Notes: a model not told the origin generated them from the letters alone. Counted from the first letter of the stretch, positions 46,575 to 56,304 are shown. The stretch: 64,000 nt of DNA from Desulfopila inferna (GCF_016919005.1 NZ_JAFFQE010000005.1:1-64000), one strand, 5' to 3'. Translations and numbers: made by a program.

Positions 46575-47489
46575 TTAGGACCGTTTAAGTTTCGGATCGA
46601 GGGCATCGCGCAGACCGTCGCCCATCAGGTTAATCGCCAGCACCGTGGTCAATATAGCTATTCCGGGAAAGGTGACGACCCACCAGGCACGCAGAATAAA
46701 TTCTCTGGCCTCGGCCAGCATTGTCCCCCACTCAGGAGCAGGAGGCTGGGCTCCCATACCGAGAAAACCGAGGGCGGCGGCATCGAGAATAGCGGTGGAA
46801 AAGCTGAGAGCGGCCTGGACAATCAGTGGAGCCATACAATTAGGCAGCACGGTAATGAACATCAGCCTCAGCGTCTTCACCCCGACGATTCGGGAGGCGG
46901 TGACATAATCCTTTGTCATTTCGGACATCACCGCCGCCCTTGTCAGCCGCACATAATGAGGCTGCTGAACGATGGCGATGGCAATCATCGCATTGATCAA
47001 GCTGGGGCCGAGGATAGCTACTAATACCAATGCCAGCAGAAGGCTGGGAAATGCCAGGACCACATCCATGATGCGCATGATAAAGGTATCGACCCTCCCT
47101 CTGAAATATCCGGCTGCAAGTCCGAGAATAACACCGACAACAAGGGAAAGGGAAACCACGACGCACCCTATGAACAATGAAAACCTGGCCCCGAAAATCA
47201 AACGGGACAGAATGTCCCGACCAACGGCGTCTGTTCCCAAAGGGAAAAGAAAATTGCCGCCGTTTTGCCAGAAAGGAGGCTGCAGCAGGGCATCACGGAA
47301 TTGTTGATTAGGTGCATGAGGGGCGAAAAAGTCCGCAAAAATTGCCACCAGAATAATGGCGATGAAGAAAAAAAGACCGGCAACGGCACCCTTGTTCTCA
47401 CTGAAATATGACCAGAATTCGCGCAGTAGAGCAATTCTGCCGGTTGGCCGTGTATCTACTATCTGCTGCGCCGCTAATACTTCATCCAT
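46575..47489 (-). CDS. dppC: Peptide ABC transporter permease (DppC-type)
   Basis: A 304-residue inner-membrane permease. N-terminal segment with GAVAGLFFFIAIILVAIFADF, then FPLGTDAVGRDILSRLIFGAR, and the EAA-type cytoplasmic loop RIVGVKTLRLMFITVLPNCMAP. About six membrane helices. Length is typical. Two bp separate it from the dppB-type gene; both act together as the transport channel. Confidence 0.94.
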   Translation of the reverse strand: MDEVLAAQQIVDTRPTGRIALLREFWSYFSENKGAVAGLFFFIAIILVAIFADFFAPHAPNQQFRDALLQPPFWQNGGNFLFPLGTDAVGRDILSRLIFGARFSLFIGCVVVSLSLVVGVILGLAAGYFRGRVDTFIMRIMDVVLAFPSLLLALVLVAILGPSLINAMIAIAIVQQPHYVRLTRAAVMSEMTKDYVTASRIVGVKTLRLMFITVLPNCMAPLIVQAALSFSTAILDAAALGFLGMGAQPPAPEWGTMLAEAREFILRAWWVVTFPGIAILTTVLAINLMGDGLRDALDPKLKRS

Positions 47490-47491
47490 GC

Positions 47492-48502
47492 TTAATCCGT
47501 ATGTCTGATTTGTGGGTTGATGAGGCCGTAGAGCAAATCGACCACCAGATTGACAATCATGACAATGGCGGCGATAAGCAACAGTCCCCCCTGCACCGAA
47601 GGATAATCGCGTCTAAAGATGGAATCGACCATCCACTTGCCGATGCCGGGCCAGGAAAAAATAGTTTCGGTAAGAATGGCCCCGGCAAAAAGCACCCCTA
47701 CCTGTAATCCGATCACCGTAATTACAGGGATCATGGCATTGCGCAGTGCATGCAACCCGATTACCCGTCCGGGCCCCAGACCTTTGGCTCTGGCCGTACG
47801 GACGTAGTCTTCGCTGAGCACCTCGAGCATTGCCGATCTGGTCTGCCGTGCTATCACGGCCAGAGGGATAGTTGCCAGGACAATGGAGGGCAGGATCAAG
47901 TGGGAAAGCGCCGAGATAAATGCTCCCTCCTGCCCGGAAAGCAGAGAGTCAATAAGCATGAACCCGGTCACTGCTTCAACATAGTAAAAAAGCGAAATTC
48001 TGCCGGAGACAGGAGTCCATCCTAAAATTCCGGAGAATAAAATGATAAGCAGCAGCCCCCACCAGAATATGGGCATCGAATATCCGGTCAATGCACCCGT
48101 CATAACCGTATGATCAAAGAACGATCCTCTTTTGGTTGCAGCAATCATGCCGGCCGGCAATCCCAGAAAGACCGCCAGAAAAATGGCGCAGAAGGAAAGT
48201 TCCATAGTGGCTGGAAATAGTGTGAAAAATTCCTTTAAAACCGGTTGCCGGGTAATGATGGACGTGCCGAAATCTCCGGAAAACAGATCAACAAGATAGT
48301 TGCCGTACTGGATAATAACCGGTTTGTCATAACCGAATTCCGCCATCAGCATGGCATGGCGCTCTTCCGACATGCCGCGCTCCCCCGCCATCAACAGCAC
48401 GGGATCGCCGGGCAGCAGTCGTATAAAAATAAAAGCGACCAGCGTTACGCCGAAAAAGGTCGGTATAATTACGCCTAATTTTCTAATTATATAAGAGAAC
48501 AT
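47492..48502 (-). CDS. dppB: Peptide ABC transporter permease (DppB-type)
   Basis: A 336-residue permease with the family start MFSYIIRKLGVIIPTFFGVTLVAF, RLLPGDPVLLMAGERG, and the EAA loop DYVRTARAKGLGPGRVIGLHALRNA. Six membrane segments. Follows the binding-protein gene after 74 bp that contain a strong hairpin. Confidence 0.95.
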   Translation of the reverse strand: MFSYIIRKLGVIIPTFFGVTLVAFIFIRLLPGDPVLLMAGERGMSEERHAMLMAEFGYDKPVIIQYGNYLVDLFSGDFGTSIITRQPVLKEFFTLFPATMELSFCAIFLAVFLGLPAGMIAATKRGSFFDHTVMTGALTGYSMPIFWWGLLLIILFSGILGWTPVSGRISLFYYVEAVTGFMLIDSLLSGQEGAFISALSHLILPSIVLATIPLAVIARQTRSAMLEVLSEDYVRTARAKGLGPGRVIGLHALRNAMIPVITVIGLQVGVLFAGAILTETIFSWPGIGKWMVDSIFRRDYPSVQGGLLLIAAIVMIVNLVVDLLYGLINPQIRHTD

Positions 48503-48541
48503 GTAACTTGCTTGGGCTGGAAATAAAATTCATATTGCCTA

Positions 48542-48569
48542 GGCCCGGGCGGCGTTTGCCGCCCGGGCC
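48542..48569 (-). other. Strong hairpin between dppA and dppB
   Basis: A perfect 12-bp GC stem (48542-48553 with 48558-48569) with a GTTT loop, just behind the dppA-type stop codon and before the dppB-type start. It has no T-run on the minus strand, so partial termination or 3'-end protection of the binding-protein mRNA is likely, which would raise its level over the membrane subunits. Confidence 0.8.
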
Positions 48570-48576
48570 GGGACTC

Positions 48577-50175
48577 TTACTTCAGATCTACACCATAGAA
48601 GATATGTCCGCCGAAAGGATCGATTTTAAAATCGACAACCTCGTTGCGAACAGGTTTGAAAACAACAGAGTGGGCAATTGTAGCCCATGGAGCCTGCTCC
48701 TTGAATACAACCTGCGCTTCTTCATACAGCTTGGTCCGTTCGTCGATATCGGAAACCACTTTGGCCTTCTGGATCAGGTCTTCGAAGGGCTGATGGCACC
48801 ACTGGGCGCGGTTAGCGGCTTCGACGCCGTCACAGCCGAGAAGTACGGCAAGAAAGTTGTCCGGATCTCCATTGTCGCCGGTCCAGCCCAAAAGTACCGC
48901 ACCATCACGATCCAAGTCTTTGGAGCGCTTGAGATATTCACCCCATTCATAGGAAACGATCTCGACATCGACACCGATTTGCGCCATGTCCGACTGAATC
49001 AATTCCGCCATCCGACGGGCATTGGGGTTATATGGGCGTTGCACCGGCATAGCCCATACTTTCATATTTAAATCGGTGACGCCTTCCTCTTCCAGCATCT
49101 TCTTGGCTACTTCCGGTTCGTAGGTGTCATCCTCGACCGCTTCATTATAGGACCAGATGGTCGGCGGAATAGGATTTTTGGCTATCTTGCCGGCGCCCTG
49201 GAAGATGACGTCAATTATCGCCTGCTTATTGATCGCCTTGTTCAGAGCTTTGCGCACCTTGACATTATCAAAAGGTGCCATTTGAGTATTGTAGGCGAGA
49301 TAACCGACATTGAGGCCTTCCTGCTCAAGGACCTTGATTTCCGCATCCTTTTGCATGGCTGCAACATCACCCGGATTGGGATACGGCATTACATGACATT
49401 CCCCGGCTTTAAGTTTCTGGTAACGTACCGAGGCGTCGGGGGTAATAGCAAAGACAAGGTCATCGATAGCAGCCTTTCCGGCCCAGTACTCAGGATGAGC
49501 CTTGTAACGGATAACCGCGTCTTTCTGATAAACTACCAGTTGGAAAGGACCGGTACCGACCGGTTTATTATCGATTACTTCGGGCGTTCCGGCTGCCATC
49601 ATGGCATCGGCATATTCCTTGGAATGGATGGAGGCAAAATCCATGCCCAGATTGGCAATCATCGGGGCTTCCGGTCTGCTGAGAATGAACTCAACTGTAT
49701 AATCATCTACCTTATTGACTTCCTGGAGAAGATCCTGCATCGACATACTGTTAAAGTATTCGTAGCTGCCGGCTGACACCTTATGAAATGGGTGATCGGG
49801 ATCAAGCTGCCGCATGAAGCTGAAGACGACATCGTCGGCATTGAAATCACGGCTGGGAGTAAATTCTTTGGTGGTATGAAACTTCACGCCTTTGCGCAGA
49901 TGGAAGGTATACTTTGTTCCGTCTTCAGAAATCTCCCAACTCTCGGCGAGACCCGGACCGATCTTGGTTGTTCCTCTTTCAAATTCCACCAGCTTGTTGA
50001 AAATTTGCCTGGAGGTTGCATCAAAGGTAGTTCCGGCAGTATAAAATGCCGGGTTAAATCCTTCCGGGCTGCCCTCGGAACAGTAGACCAGGGTCTTGCC
50101 CTGCGCTCCGATGGCCCCCATGGTCATCAACGAGGCTCCGCATAGCGCGGCTAACAGCTTTTTCGTTTTTCTCAT
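48577..50175 (-). CDS. dppA: Periplasmic peptide-binding protein (DppA-type)
   Basis: A 532-residue solute-binding protein of family 5. Sec signal peptide at residues 1-26 (MRKTKKLLAALCGASLMTMGAIGAQG). YCSEGSPEGFNPAFYTAGTTFDA, WEISEDGTKYTFHLRKGVKFH and YNTQMAPFDNVKVRKALN are characteristic and close to E. coli DppA, suggesting dipeptides, though haem or 5-aminolevulinate are also carried by relatives. First gene of the five-gene dppABCDF operon; GGAGAGG ribosome site. Confidence 0.95.
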   Translation of the reverse strand: MRKTKKLLAALCGASLMTMGAIGAQGKTLVYCSEGSPEGFNPAFYTAGTTFDATSRQIFNKLVEFERGTTKIGPGLAESWEISEDGTKYTFHLRKGVKFHTTKEFTPSRDFNADDVVFSFMRQLDPDHPFHKVSAGSYEYFNSMSMQDLLQEVNKVDDYTVEFILSRPEAPMIANLGMDFASIHSKEYADAMMAAGTPEVIDNKPVGTGPFQLVVYQKDAVIRYKAHPEYWAGKAAIDDLVFAITPDASVRYQKLKAGECHVMPYPNPGDVAAMQKDAEIKVLEQEGLNVGYLAYNTQMAPFDNVKVRKALNKAINKQAIIDVIFQGAGKIAKNPIPPTIWSYNEAVEDDTYEPEVAKKMLEEEGVTDLNMKVWAMPVQRPYNPNARRMAELIQSDMAQIGVDVEIVSYEWGEYLKRSKDLDRDGAVLLGWTGDNGDPDNFLAVLLGCDGVEAANRAQWCHQPFEDLIQKAKVVSDIDERTKLYEEAQVVFKEQAPWATIAHSVVFKPVRNEVVDFKIDPFGGHIFYGVDLK

Positions 50176-50935
50176 ATTGTCCTCTCCATTTTTGTTGAAC
50201 AGTTCAGCCCTTTTTCAAGGCCACATTTGTCCTATACAACAACTCTTGCATAAGTATCCTTTACGCAAAGGTACGCAGCAAAGATGCTACGAGACCTCTG
50301 CGGCGGAAACTCTTCCAGCCGGTCGCTCTCCCTCTTCAGCGTATGTTCCTGCTTTGAGGTTATTCCCATAATACAGGTGCGTTAGGAAAATAGTAAATGG
50401 TATTTTTTTTGCTCTGTTGTCAATTCAATGCTTGGTCACATTAAATATCTTGAAATTCAGGATGTTATCGACAAATTACGGGAGAACAGAAAAAAAATCG
50501 ACTTCTGCTCGGCACTGTGATCAAAGAAATCTCTGGGCCTTATTCTTCATCGCAGCGATTTTGCTTGAGGCACAAGCTCATGATTTGGTGGAAAATCCTC
50601 ATGCACCAAACGCCACTACATATACAGGGAAAGAACGGTTTAGGTCAAGTGCAATTTTATCCAGGCGGAATACTCTTTTTTATATTACGGAACTTCGACA
50701 AGGACTCACCTATCGATTACCTGCACCCGGTCGATCAAATCTTGAAATTATGATTTCAGTATAATTAAGAAAAAAAGCAAGATCTTACCATCATTAAATT
50801 TCTCAAAACCTGTTATCCTCGGCAGAATTTCATCCAGGTCTGATCCTCGCTCATTTGGTATGAACAAACTCTTCTTCAGGACTACACCTTGAAGCTCGGG
50901 GTTCTGGAAACTGCGGCATCGACGAACGGATACCG
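50176..50935. other. Intergenic region upstream of dppA
   Basis: 760 bp that include the dppA promoter. A 115-residue plus-strand frame (50417-50764) has no ribosome site and mixed composition, so I do not call it. No RNA or repeat recognised. Confidence 0.4.
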
Positions 50936-51616
50936 TTAATGGTCCAGGGTTTGGCTTTCTCTCTGGCATTGCATACTTTCCCGACTATACGACAGAAGAG
51001 CATGTATAAAAAGAATCGGAATAAACAACTCCAGGCACTCCTCCACCGTACGGGCAAAAGTTGCCGGATTCTCCAGCATCGGCAAAAGGGTCTTGAATAT
51101 TATGGAATTGCCATCAAGCACTTTGCTAAGAAGGGTGCAGCCTATCGCACAGGCTACCGAAACGGCATAAGGGCGTGCCCTGAATACATCTTTTTTGAAT
51201 CCCGGCAATGATCTGCGAAGGTAGATTATTCCGTAGACGAGCAGACTAATGATGAAAAGTGTAACCAGAAATTTCTCAACCACGGGAACCTCCGGGCTGA
51301 CAAAGAACCTGCTCTTGAACATACCCATGGTGGTGAAACGCGCATGAAAATCCAGCTCACGCAGGCCGAGAAGTAGGATGAAGAATCCCGGTGCAAAGCT
51401 TGTCCTTACAGCACCTATATAATTAAAGTAAAATAGAAAGAGACAGAACAGGAAATACCCTGCCGCTGAAAGGACCTCAACCGGGCCGTTCTCCCTGACC
51501 ATTTCCTGCGAGATCTTTTCGGGCATCAAGGTTATACCGATGACCAGCAGGACATAGACTGCTGCTATCTTCAGCAGAGGAATCAGGATTCTTTGAGTCG
51601 CGTCAATCTTTTCCAT
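50936..51616 (-). CDS. Unknown membrane protein
   Basis: A 226-residue protein with about six hydrophobic segments (about 11-30, 46-66, 72-86, 115-133, 148-166, 190-208). Family not recognised. It follows the mobA-type gene by 41 bp on the same strand and is probably the last gene of the mqnB-mqnD-mobA operon. Charged residues flank the segments; no cysteine or histidine motif suggests a cofactor. Confidence 0.7.
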   Translation of the reverse strand: MEKIDATQRILIPLLKIAAVYVLLVIGITLMPEKISQEMVRENGPVEVLSAAGYFLFCLFLFYFNYIGAVRTSFAPGFFILLLGLRELDFHARFTTMGMFKSRFFVSPEVPVVEKFLVTLFIISLLVYGIIYLRRSLPGFKKDVFRARPYAVSVACAIGCTLLSKVLDGNSIIFKTLLPMLENPATFARTVEECLELFIPILFIHALLSYSRESMQCQRESQTLDH

Positions 51617-51657
51617 TCCAGTCTTCTTATCCCTGAAATTATTTAAATATTGTTCTT

Positions 51658-52686
51658 TTATTGATCGGCAGCCAGTCGGACCAAATCCTCCGGCGTGTTG
51701 CAGTTACGCCAGGAACCAGCCAGATTCCGCGGCAACTCAGGGGTTAAAATTTTAGCATGATCGCAAATTTCGCTGATCCTGGATTTGCCCTGTTGCAGCA
51801 TCATCTCAAAAAGGTACCTGCTGCGAAAATCATAATGGGCCAGCAGCGGCTCGAAGCGATCCGACCGCCAACGACGCGGCACGGCTCCCCACACTCCCGG
51901 TTTGCGAGTATGCAGCAGCCACTGCAGACCTTCCGTCTCGACCAGCGGCATATCGCAGGCGGAGACAATCCAGGAAACTCGTGGATTCCAGCGCATAGCT
52001 GCTAGTATGCCGGCAAGTGGTCCTTTGGCTTCAGGAATGTCCGCCAGTCTTGGTACATGCACAAGTGAAGGGGGAATCTCTCCCCTGCCCGCAAGAACAA
52101 CCTCTTGGGTATGCTCCGCCAGCCGGGTACACAGTATCTCCGCCCAGGTGATCCCTTCACTATTGGTAATTAAGTGCTTCGGCCGTCCCATTCTTGAGCT
52201 GTGTCCTCCTATGAGGACACAGCCCCATACAGGAGTTGACGCTGTCCACTGATCGAGCAGGGTTTGAATACCATGGACAAGCGCAGCGCACTCATCGCCA
52301 AGGCGGTGACTTAGCATCAGGTGTTCCTGCCCAGTCGGGCCCGTCAGCACCTCGGTTTTATCTGAACCGGGTTGTTCTTTTCTTGAAAGTAAAATGAGAT
52401 CGTAATCACCATAGCGGGATGTAACCATGGAATGAACGGCATGATCTCCGGTACAGCTTGGTATACCGCACTCCGCTAAAAAAAGAATATCAGAGCAGCA
52501 TGCGGCAGGTACTCTATGTAATATACCTGCCGTTCCCTCATCTGTGGAAACGAGCAGAGCCCTGATAAGTCTTTTTTCAAGGTTCTTCAGCAGATCATGC
52601 AGGAGCGTAGCTTTTCTCTCCGGATCCCCACCCGACAGGGTCACGACAGGCGTCATATTTCTTTTTTCAGCATGCGGTGTACGCAT
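51658..52686 (-). CDS. mobA: Molybdopterin-guanine dinucleotide synthesis protein (MobA-type with N-terminal extension)
   Basis: A 342-residue protein. The C-terminal 190 residues are MobA: GCVLIGGHSSRMGRPKHLI (nucleotide-binding loop), LADIPEAKGPLAGILAAM, and SWIVSACDMPLVE. The N-terminal 145 residues show a weak resemblance to MobB-type P-loop proteins (VVTLSGGDPERKATLLHDLL) but lack a clean GxxxxGKT, so that half may be degenerate. MobA attaches GMP to molybdopterin for formate dehydrogenases and similar enzymes. Start at ATG 52686, one base behind the mqnD stop codon; TTG 52695 is less likely. Confidence 0.85.
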   Translation of the reverse strand: MRTPHAEKRNMTPVVTLSGGDPERKATLLHDLLKNLEKRLIRALLVSTDEGTAGILHRVPAACCSDILFLAECGIPSCTGDHAVHSMVTSRYGDYDLILLSRKEQPGSDKTEVLTGPTGQEHLMLSHRLGDECAALVHGIQTLLDQWTASTPVWGCVLIGGHSSRMGRPKHLITNSEGITWAEILCTRLAEHTQEVVLAGRGEIPPSLVHVPRLADIPEAKGPLAGILAAMRWNPRVSWIVSACDMPLVETEGLQWLLHTRKPGVWGAVPRRWRSDRFEPLLAHYDFRSRYLFEMMLQQGKSRISEICDHAKILTPELPRNLAGSWRNCNTPEDLVRLAADQ

Positions 52687-52687
52687 A

Positions 52688-53524
52688 TTATTCAATCATT
52701 GTTAACGGCATATTATTCTGCGGCAGAATCCCCGCCTGTCTTCCCCGCGCCAAAAAGGTCTCTACAGCTTCCAGACCCTCGTCACCCAGTTCCAGCGAAT
52801 ATGTATTTACATATAATCCAATATGCTCCTGCACTACCTTTTCATCGATTTCCTGGGAATGCTGACGGATATAGGGGAGAGATTTACCCGGATGTTCATA
52901 GGCCTGCACCAGACTTTGCCTGATTGCCTGGTTTATCTTTTCAATCTTCTTCATGCCAAGACTCCGTTTGGCGGCGATACAACCCAGAGGAATGGCACGC
53001 CCCGAAATTTTCTCCCACCATTGGCCGAGATCCTGCAGGCACATCAATCCCTTTTCCCTATAGGTGAATCTGCTTTCATGGATTATCACTCCGGCATCTA
53101 CGCTGCCCGCGGCAACCTCTTCCATAATTTGCTCAAACCTCATTTCAACCAGCGAAGTGCATTGCGGAGCAAACATCCGGAAAAGCAGCGAAGCAGTAGT
53201 CCATTTACCCGGTATTGCAATTTTCAGTGCAGCTCCTTGAGAGAGGTCAACCGGGCCGGAAGCGATAAGAAGGGGTCCACAGCCTCTGCCCAGGGCGCTA
53301 CCCGCCTGAAGCAGGCAATAATCATCCAGGACATGGCCCAGCGCATGAAAGGAGAGTTTGGTGACATCGAGTTCTCCGTTCATGGCACGGCTGTTCAGGG
53401 TTTCCACGTCCTCAAGAAGAGGGGGATGAAAGAGTATATCGGTATCAACAAGTCCGTGCACCAGCGCATGAAAGATGAAGGTGTCATTGGGACATGGGGA
53501 AAACCCCAGGCTGACTGCATCCAT
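52688..53524 (-). CDS. mqnD: 1,4-dihydroxy-6-naphthoate synthase (futalosine pathway)
   Basis: A 278-residue enzyme of the MqnA/MqnD periplasmic-binding-protein fold. LGFSPCPNDTFIFHALVHG is the MqnD signature; GCGPLLIAS and SVDAGVIIHESRFTY follow. It converts cyclic dehypoxanthinylfutalosine to dihydroxynaphthoate for menaquinone. It starts right behind the mqnB stop codon, so both are co-translated. Supports menaquinone as the quinone of this organism. Confidence 0.95.
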   Translation of the reverse strand: MDAVSLGFSPCPNDTFIFHALVHGLVDTDILFHPPLLEDVETLNSRAMNGELDVTKLSFHALGHVLDDYCLLQAGSALGRGCGPLLIASGPVDLSQGAALKIAIPGKWTTASLLFRMFAPQCTSLVEMRFEQIMEEVAAGSVDAGVIIHESRFTYREKGLMCLQDLGQWWEKISGRAIPLGCIAAKRSLGMKKIEKINQAIRQSLVQAYEHPGKSLPYIRQHSQEIDEKVVQEHIGLYVNTYSLELGDEGLEAVETFLARGRQAGILPQNNMPLTMIE

Positions 53525-53525
53525 A

Positions 53526-54173
53526 TTAACGTAACTCCCTTACTAATAACGCCGCGGTCTTGCCGCTATTTTCACAAGCCTGTCGAAGACGCCATCGCGT
53601 AGTATCTCTATCTTCGACATAATTGGAAATACACCTTACCTGCAGCAGGGGTATCTCAAAATCGACACAAACACGGGCAATGGCCGCACCCTCCATATTT
53701 TCGCAGAGACCATGGTATTTGCGGCGCAGCATCTCCCCCCGCCGGGATGTGCCACTGGCACAGCTTACGGTAATAAAATTACCCGCAAAGGGATTTATTC
53801 CATTTTCTACCAATAGCGCTGAGGTACGTTCCCGTATGCTCCGGTCCAGTTGAAAATGTGTATTACCGGTTAACTCCCGCGGCAAGTCATCTATCCTTCG
53901 AGGAAAACATATGCCCAGATCTCCGAAAACCTCCGTTGTGGCGAGACAAATATCAAGAAGGGCAGGTCCATGCCGGCCGTCCCTGTAGGCGCCAGCCACC
54001 CCAAAGTTGAAGACAAGAGAGACAGCATCTCCGTTTTTCTCCAGAAATCGGGTAAGCTGCAGGCAGCTTTCCACAGGCCCTGCCCCGCAGACCAGGCTGG
54101 TACAGAGAGCCTCATCCCGGGCAGCGAGGAAAGGTGCCATTTCGAAATCAGTTGCAGCAACGGCAAGTATCAT
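53526..54173 (-). CDS. mqnB: Futalosine hydrolase
   Basis: A 215-residue nucleosidase of the MTA/SAH nucleosidase fold. ILAVAATDFEMAPF opens the protein, FNFGVAGAYRDG supplies the phosphorylase-type glycine stretch and CENMEGAAIARVC the conserved ENMEGAA active-site loop. Removes hypoxanthine from futalosine. The longer open frame upstream (to 54398) would add 75 basic residues without family support and would run into queA, so the start is at 54173. First gene of the minus-strand operon. Confidence 0.92.
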   Translation of the reverse strand: MILAVAATDFEMAPFLAARDEALCTSLVCGAGPVESCLQLTRFLEKNGDAVSLVFNFGVAGAYRDGRHGPALLDICLATTEVFGDLGICFPRRIDDLPRELTGNTHFQLDRSIRERTSALLVENGINPFAGNFITVSCASGTSRRGEMLRRKYHGLCENMEGAAIARVCVDFEIPLLQVRCISNYVEDRDTTRWRLRQACENSGKTAALLVRELR

Positions 54174-54322
54174 GGTAATACGGTCGGTCCCTGGCTTTCG
54201 CCTCTTTTTTCTGCTTAGCTGGGTCTTAATTATCAACTTCAGCCTTTTCCTGATTTTCCTGATTATTGTAACCGGATAAAGGGAAGAAATAAACTTATTA
54301 CATACAGCATTATTGATCCGCC

Positions 54323-55411
54323 ATGCAAGATGATTTCCTACTCGAATCCTATGATTATTCCCTGCCTGCGCAGAACATCGCCCAGCAGCCATCCCCACAA
54401 AGAGACGGATCCAGGCTCCTGATTCTCGATAGGAAGACCGGACACATTGACCACAAACAGTTTTCAGAAATCACCGCCTTTTTCAACCAAGGCGACATTT
54501 TGGTGGTGAACGACACCAAGGTCTTTCCTGCCCGCCTGCAGGGCAGAAAGGAGAGCGGAGGCAAGGCAGAAGTCTTTCTTCTTGAACTGCCGCAGGAAAG
54601 GACATCGACACCACTCTCTTCAACCTGCCGCTGCGCCGAGGCTGATGCCCTTATAAAAAGCTCGAAGCGGCCGGCCAGGGGTTCAAAAATCCTTATCAAT
54701 GACATGCTGAGCTGCACCATTATCGATCATCTGGAAAACGGCAGGATGCGCATTGCTCTGAATTTTCCGGCACAATCGGAGCTGATGGATGTCCTCCTGC
54801 AGTACGGCTCCGTTCCTTTGCCGCCATATATTGAAAGGCCTTCAGGTTCTACAAAGAATGACCGTAACCGCTATCAGACGGTGTATGCCGATTCCATCGG
54901 AGCCGTGGCCGCACCAACTGCAGGTTTACATTTCACAATGCCTATCCTTGCCGAACTCAAGGAGAAAGGCGTAGAAATAGTGTCCCTGACTCTGCACGTC
55001 GGATATGGCACTTTTGCCCCCGTGCGCATGGAATCCATCAGAGACCACCTCATTCACAGGGAATATGTCTCCATAACGGAGGAGACAGCCGGGCGAATAA
55101 ATAAGACAAAAGAAAACGGCGGCAAAGTGTGGGCGGTGGGAACGACAACCGTCAGGGCTCTTGAGTTTTCCAGCGGCGGTAGAGGTAGAGTGCAAAAGAC
55201 CTCCGACTGGTGCGATCTTTACATTACCCCGGGCTTTAAGTTCACGGTGATAGACAATCTTATCACCAACTTCCATCTCCCCAAGTCATCGCTTCTCTTT
55301 CTGGTTTCCGCATTATGCGGCAGAGAGAAGCTTCTGGAATCCTATGGGGAGGCCATTGCCCGCGACTACAGGTTTTATTCCTATGGCGACGCAATGGCCA
55401 TTCTTTCCTGA
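54323..55411 (+). CDS. queA: S-adenosylmethionine:tRNA ribosyltransferase-isomerase
   Basis: A 362-residue enzyme of queuosine synthesis, making epoxyqueuosine in tRNA. YDYSLPAQNIAQQPSPQRDGSRLL, GDILVVNDTKVFPARLQGRK, VAAPTAGLHFTMPIL and ITNFHLPKSSLLFLVSAL are all family signatures. The length is typical. Divergent from mqnB with about 150 bp between. No tgt gene is seen in the window. Confidence 0.96.
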   Translation: MQDDFLLESYDYSLPAQNIAQQPSPQRDGSRLLILDRKTGHIDHKQFSEITAFFNQGDILVVNDTKVFPARLQGRKESGGKAEVFLLELPQERTSTPLSSTCRCAEADALIKSSKRPARGSKILINDMLSCTIIDHLENGRMRIALNFPAQSELMDVLLQYGSVPLPPYIERPSGSTKNDRNRYQTVYADSIGAVAAPTAGLHFTMPILAELKEKGVEIVSLTLHVGYGTFAPVRMESIRDHLIHREYVSITEETAGRINKTKENGGKVWAVGTTTVRALEFSSGGRGRVQKTSDWCDLYITPGFKFTVIDNLITNFHLPKSSLLFLVSALCGREKLLESYGEAIARDYRFYSYGDAMAILS

Positions 55412-55495
55412 ACGGCTTTATTAAGGCTCTTCACCTCCTCCTCTTCCCGACAACCCGAAGAAGTGGTGGATCTCAGGAGGGGGCAGAGATTCTGA

Positions 55496-55771
55496 TCAAC
55501 TGGAAGCGGCGGCAGCGGGACAGCCCTTACATCCTCCTCCAGTATCACATGCAGCAGGCGCTTTTTCAGTTGCTTTGCTGCTGTTGGCTGTGGCTGATGC
55601 ATAACCGTCGGCATACCATCCGCCACCTTTCAACTGGAAAGAACTCATGGACACGAGTTTTTTAACTTCTCCCTGACAGTCGGGACAGGTTTTTATCGGA
55701 TCATCTGCAATTCTCTGTTGTACTTCGAAAACTTTTTCACATTTGCTGCATTCATATTCATATACCGGCAT
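55496..55771 (-). CDS. FmdB-family zinc-ribbon protein
   Basis: A 91-residue protein starting MPVYEYECSKCEKVFEVQQRI, with a second CxxC in KTCPDCQGEVKKLVSMSSFQLKGGGWY, the standard FmdB/YneT-like zinc ribbon. The tail is Ala/Lys-rich and ends with CDTGGGCKGCP, an added Cys cluster. First described near formate/amide metabolism genes; function unproven. Start at 55771 fixed by GGAG 9 nt upstream. Confidence 0.9.
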   Translation of the reverse strand: MPVYEYECSKCEKVFEVQQRIADDPIKTCPDCQGEVKKLVSMSSFQLKGGGWYADGYASATANSSKATEKAPAACDTGGGCKGCPAAAASS

Positions 55772-56164
55772 TACTCTACTCCATTGCAACTATTATATTT
55801 TTTTCAAAATAACTATTATTGGATCAGCCACTGCCTGATGATACACGATTTTTTAGTTGAATCAAGGTGTTCACTAGTACTCATTTGATACGTGCATAAA
55901 ACTTCCTCGCCCGGCACGGATATCGGTAAAAAATCATCCAGACCAGCTACTGAGGATACACCAGTTCAACTATATGGCTGCGACTTGGTTTCCTGTACCC
56001 AATCTGAGGAAAAGTACCTGTTCTCGCATACACTCCTAGTGGTGGACCAGGGAAAATCCTTTCCCAAAATAATACCATAGCGGCCTTCTGTCAATAAGCT
56101 AAATCGCTGTGATATTCTCTTTTAGGACATCTTTGTTTACCGCCCGGGAAGGATATTACAGGAT

Positions 56165-56273
56165 TCGGGCACGACTCAGCGGAGCAGGCTAAAAACCTAT
56201 GGTGTTACTGAAAACCGGCAATGCCGGAAATCGGGGTTCCCCAACGCCCGAGGTTAAGCCCTTACGGGGGCTT
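56165..56273 (+). other. Possible structured RNA
   Basis: TCGGGC (56165-56170) can pair with GCCCGA (56246-56251), enclosing a CCGGC-AAT-GCCGG hairpin (56215-56227) and GGGGTTCCCC (56233-56242); AAGCCC/GGGCTT (56256-56273) forms a further stem. Nested helices of this kind suggest a leader RNA or riboswitch-like fold for the murI operon, but it matches no class I recognise. It could be chance in a GC-rich patch. Confidence 0.3.
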
Positions 56274-56304
56274 ACTTAATCAAGCTCTTGGCTTTTAGAG
56301 ACTC

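Noticed and set aside
50417-50764. 115-residue plus-strand frame upstream of dppA
   Set aside because: No ribosome site, mixed composition and no recognisable domain.
56165-56273. Cobalamin or SAM riboswitch
   Set aside because: The conserved cores of these classes (for example the B12-box) are not present.
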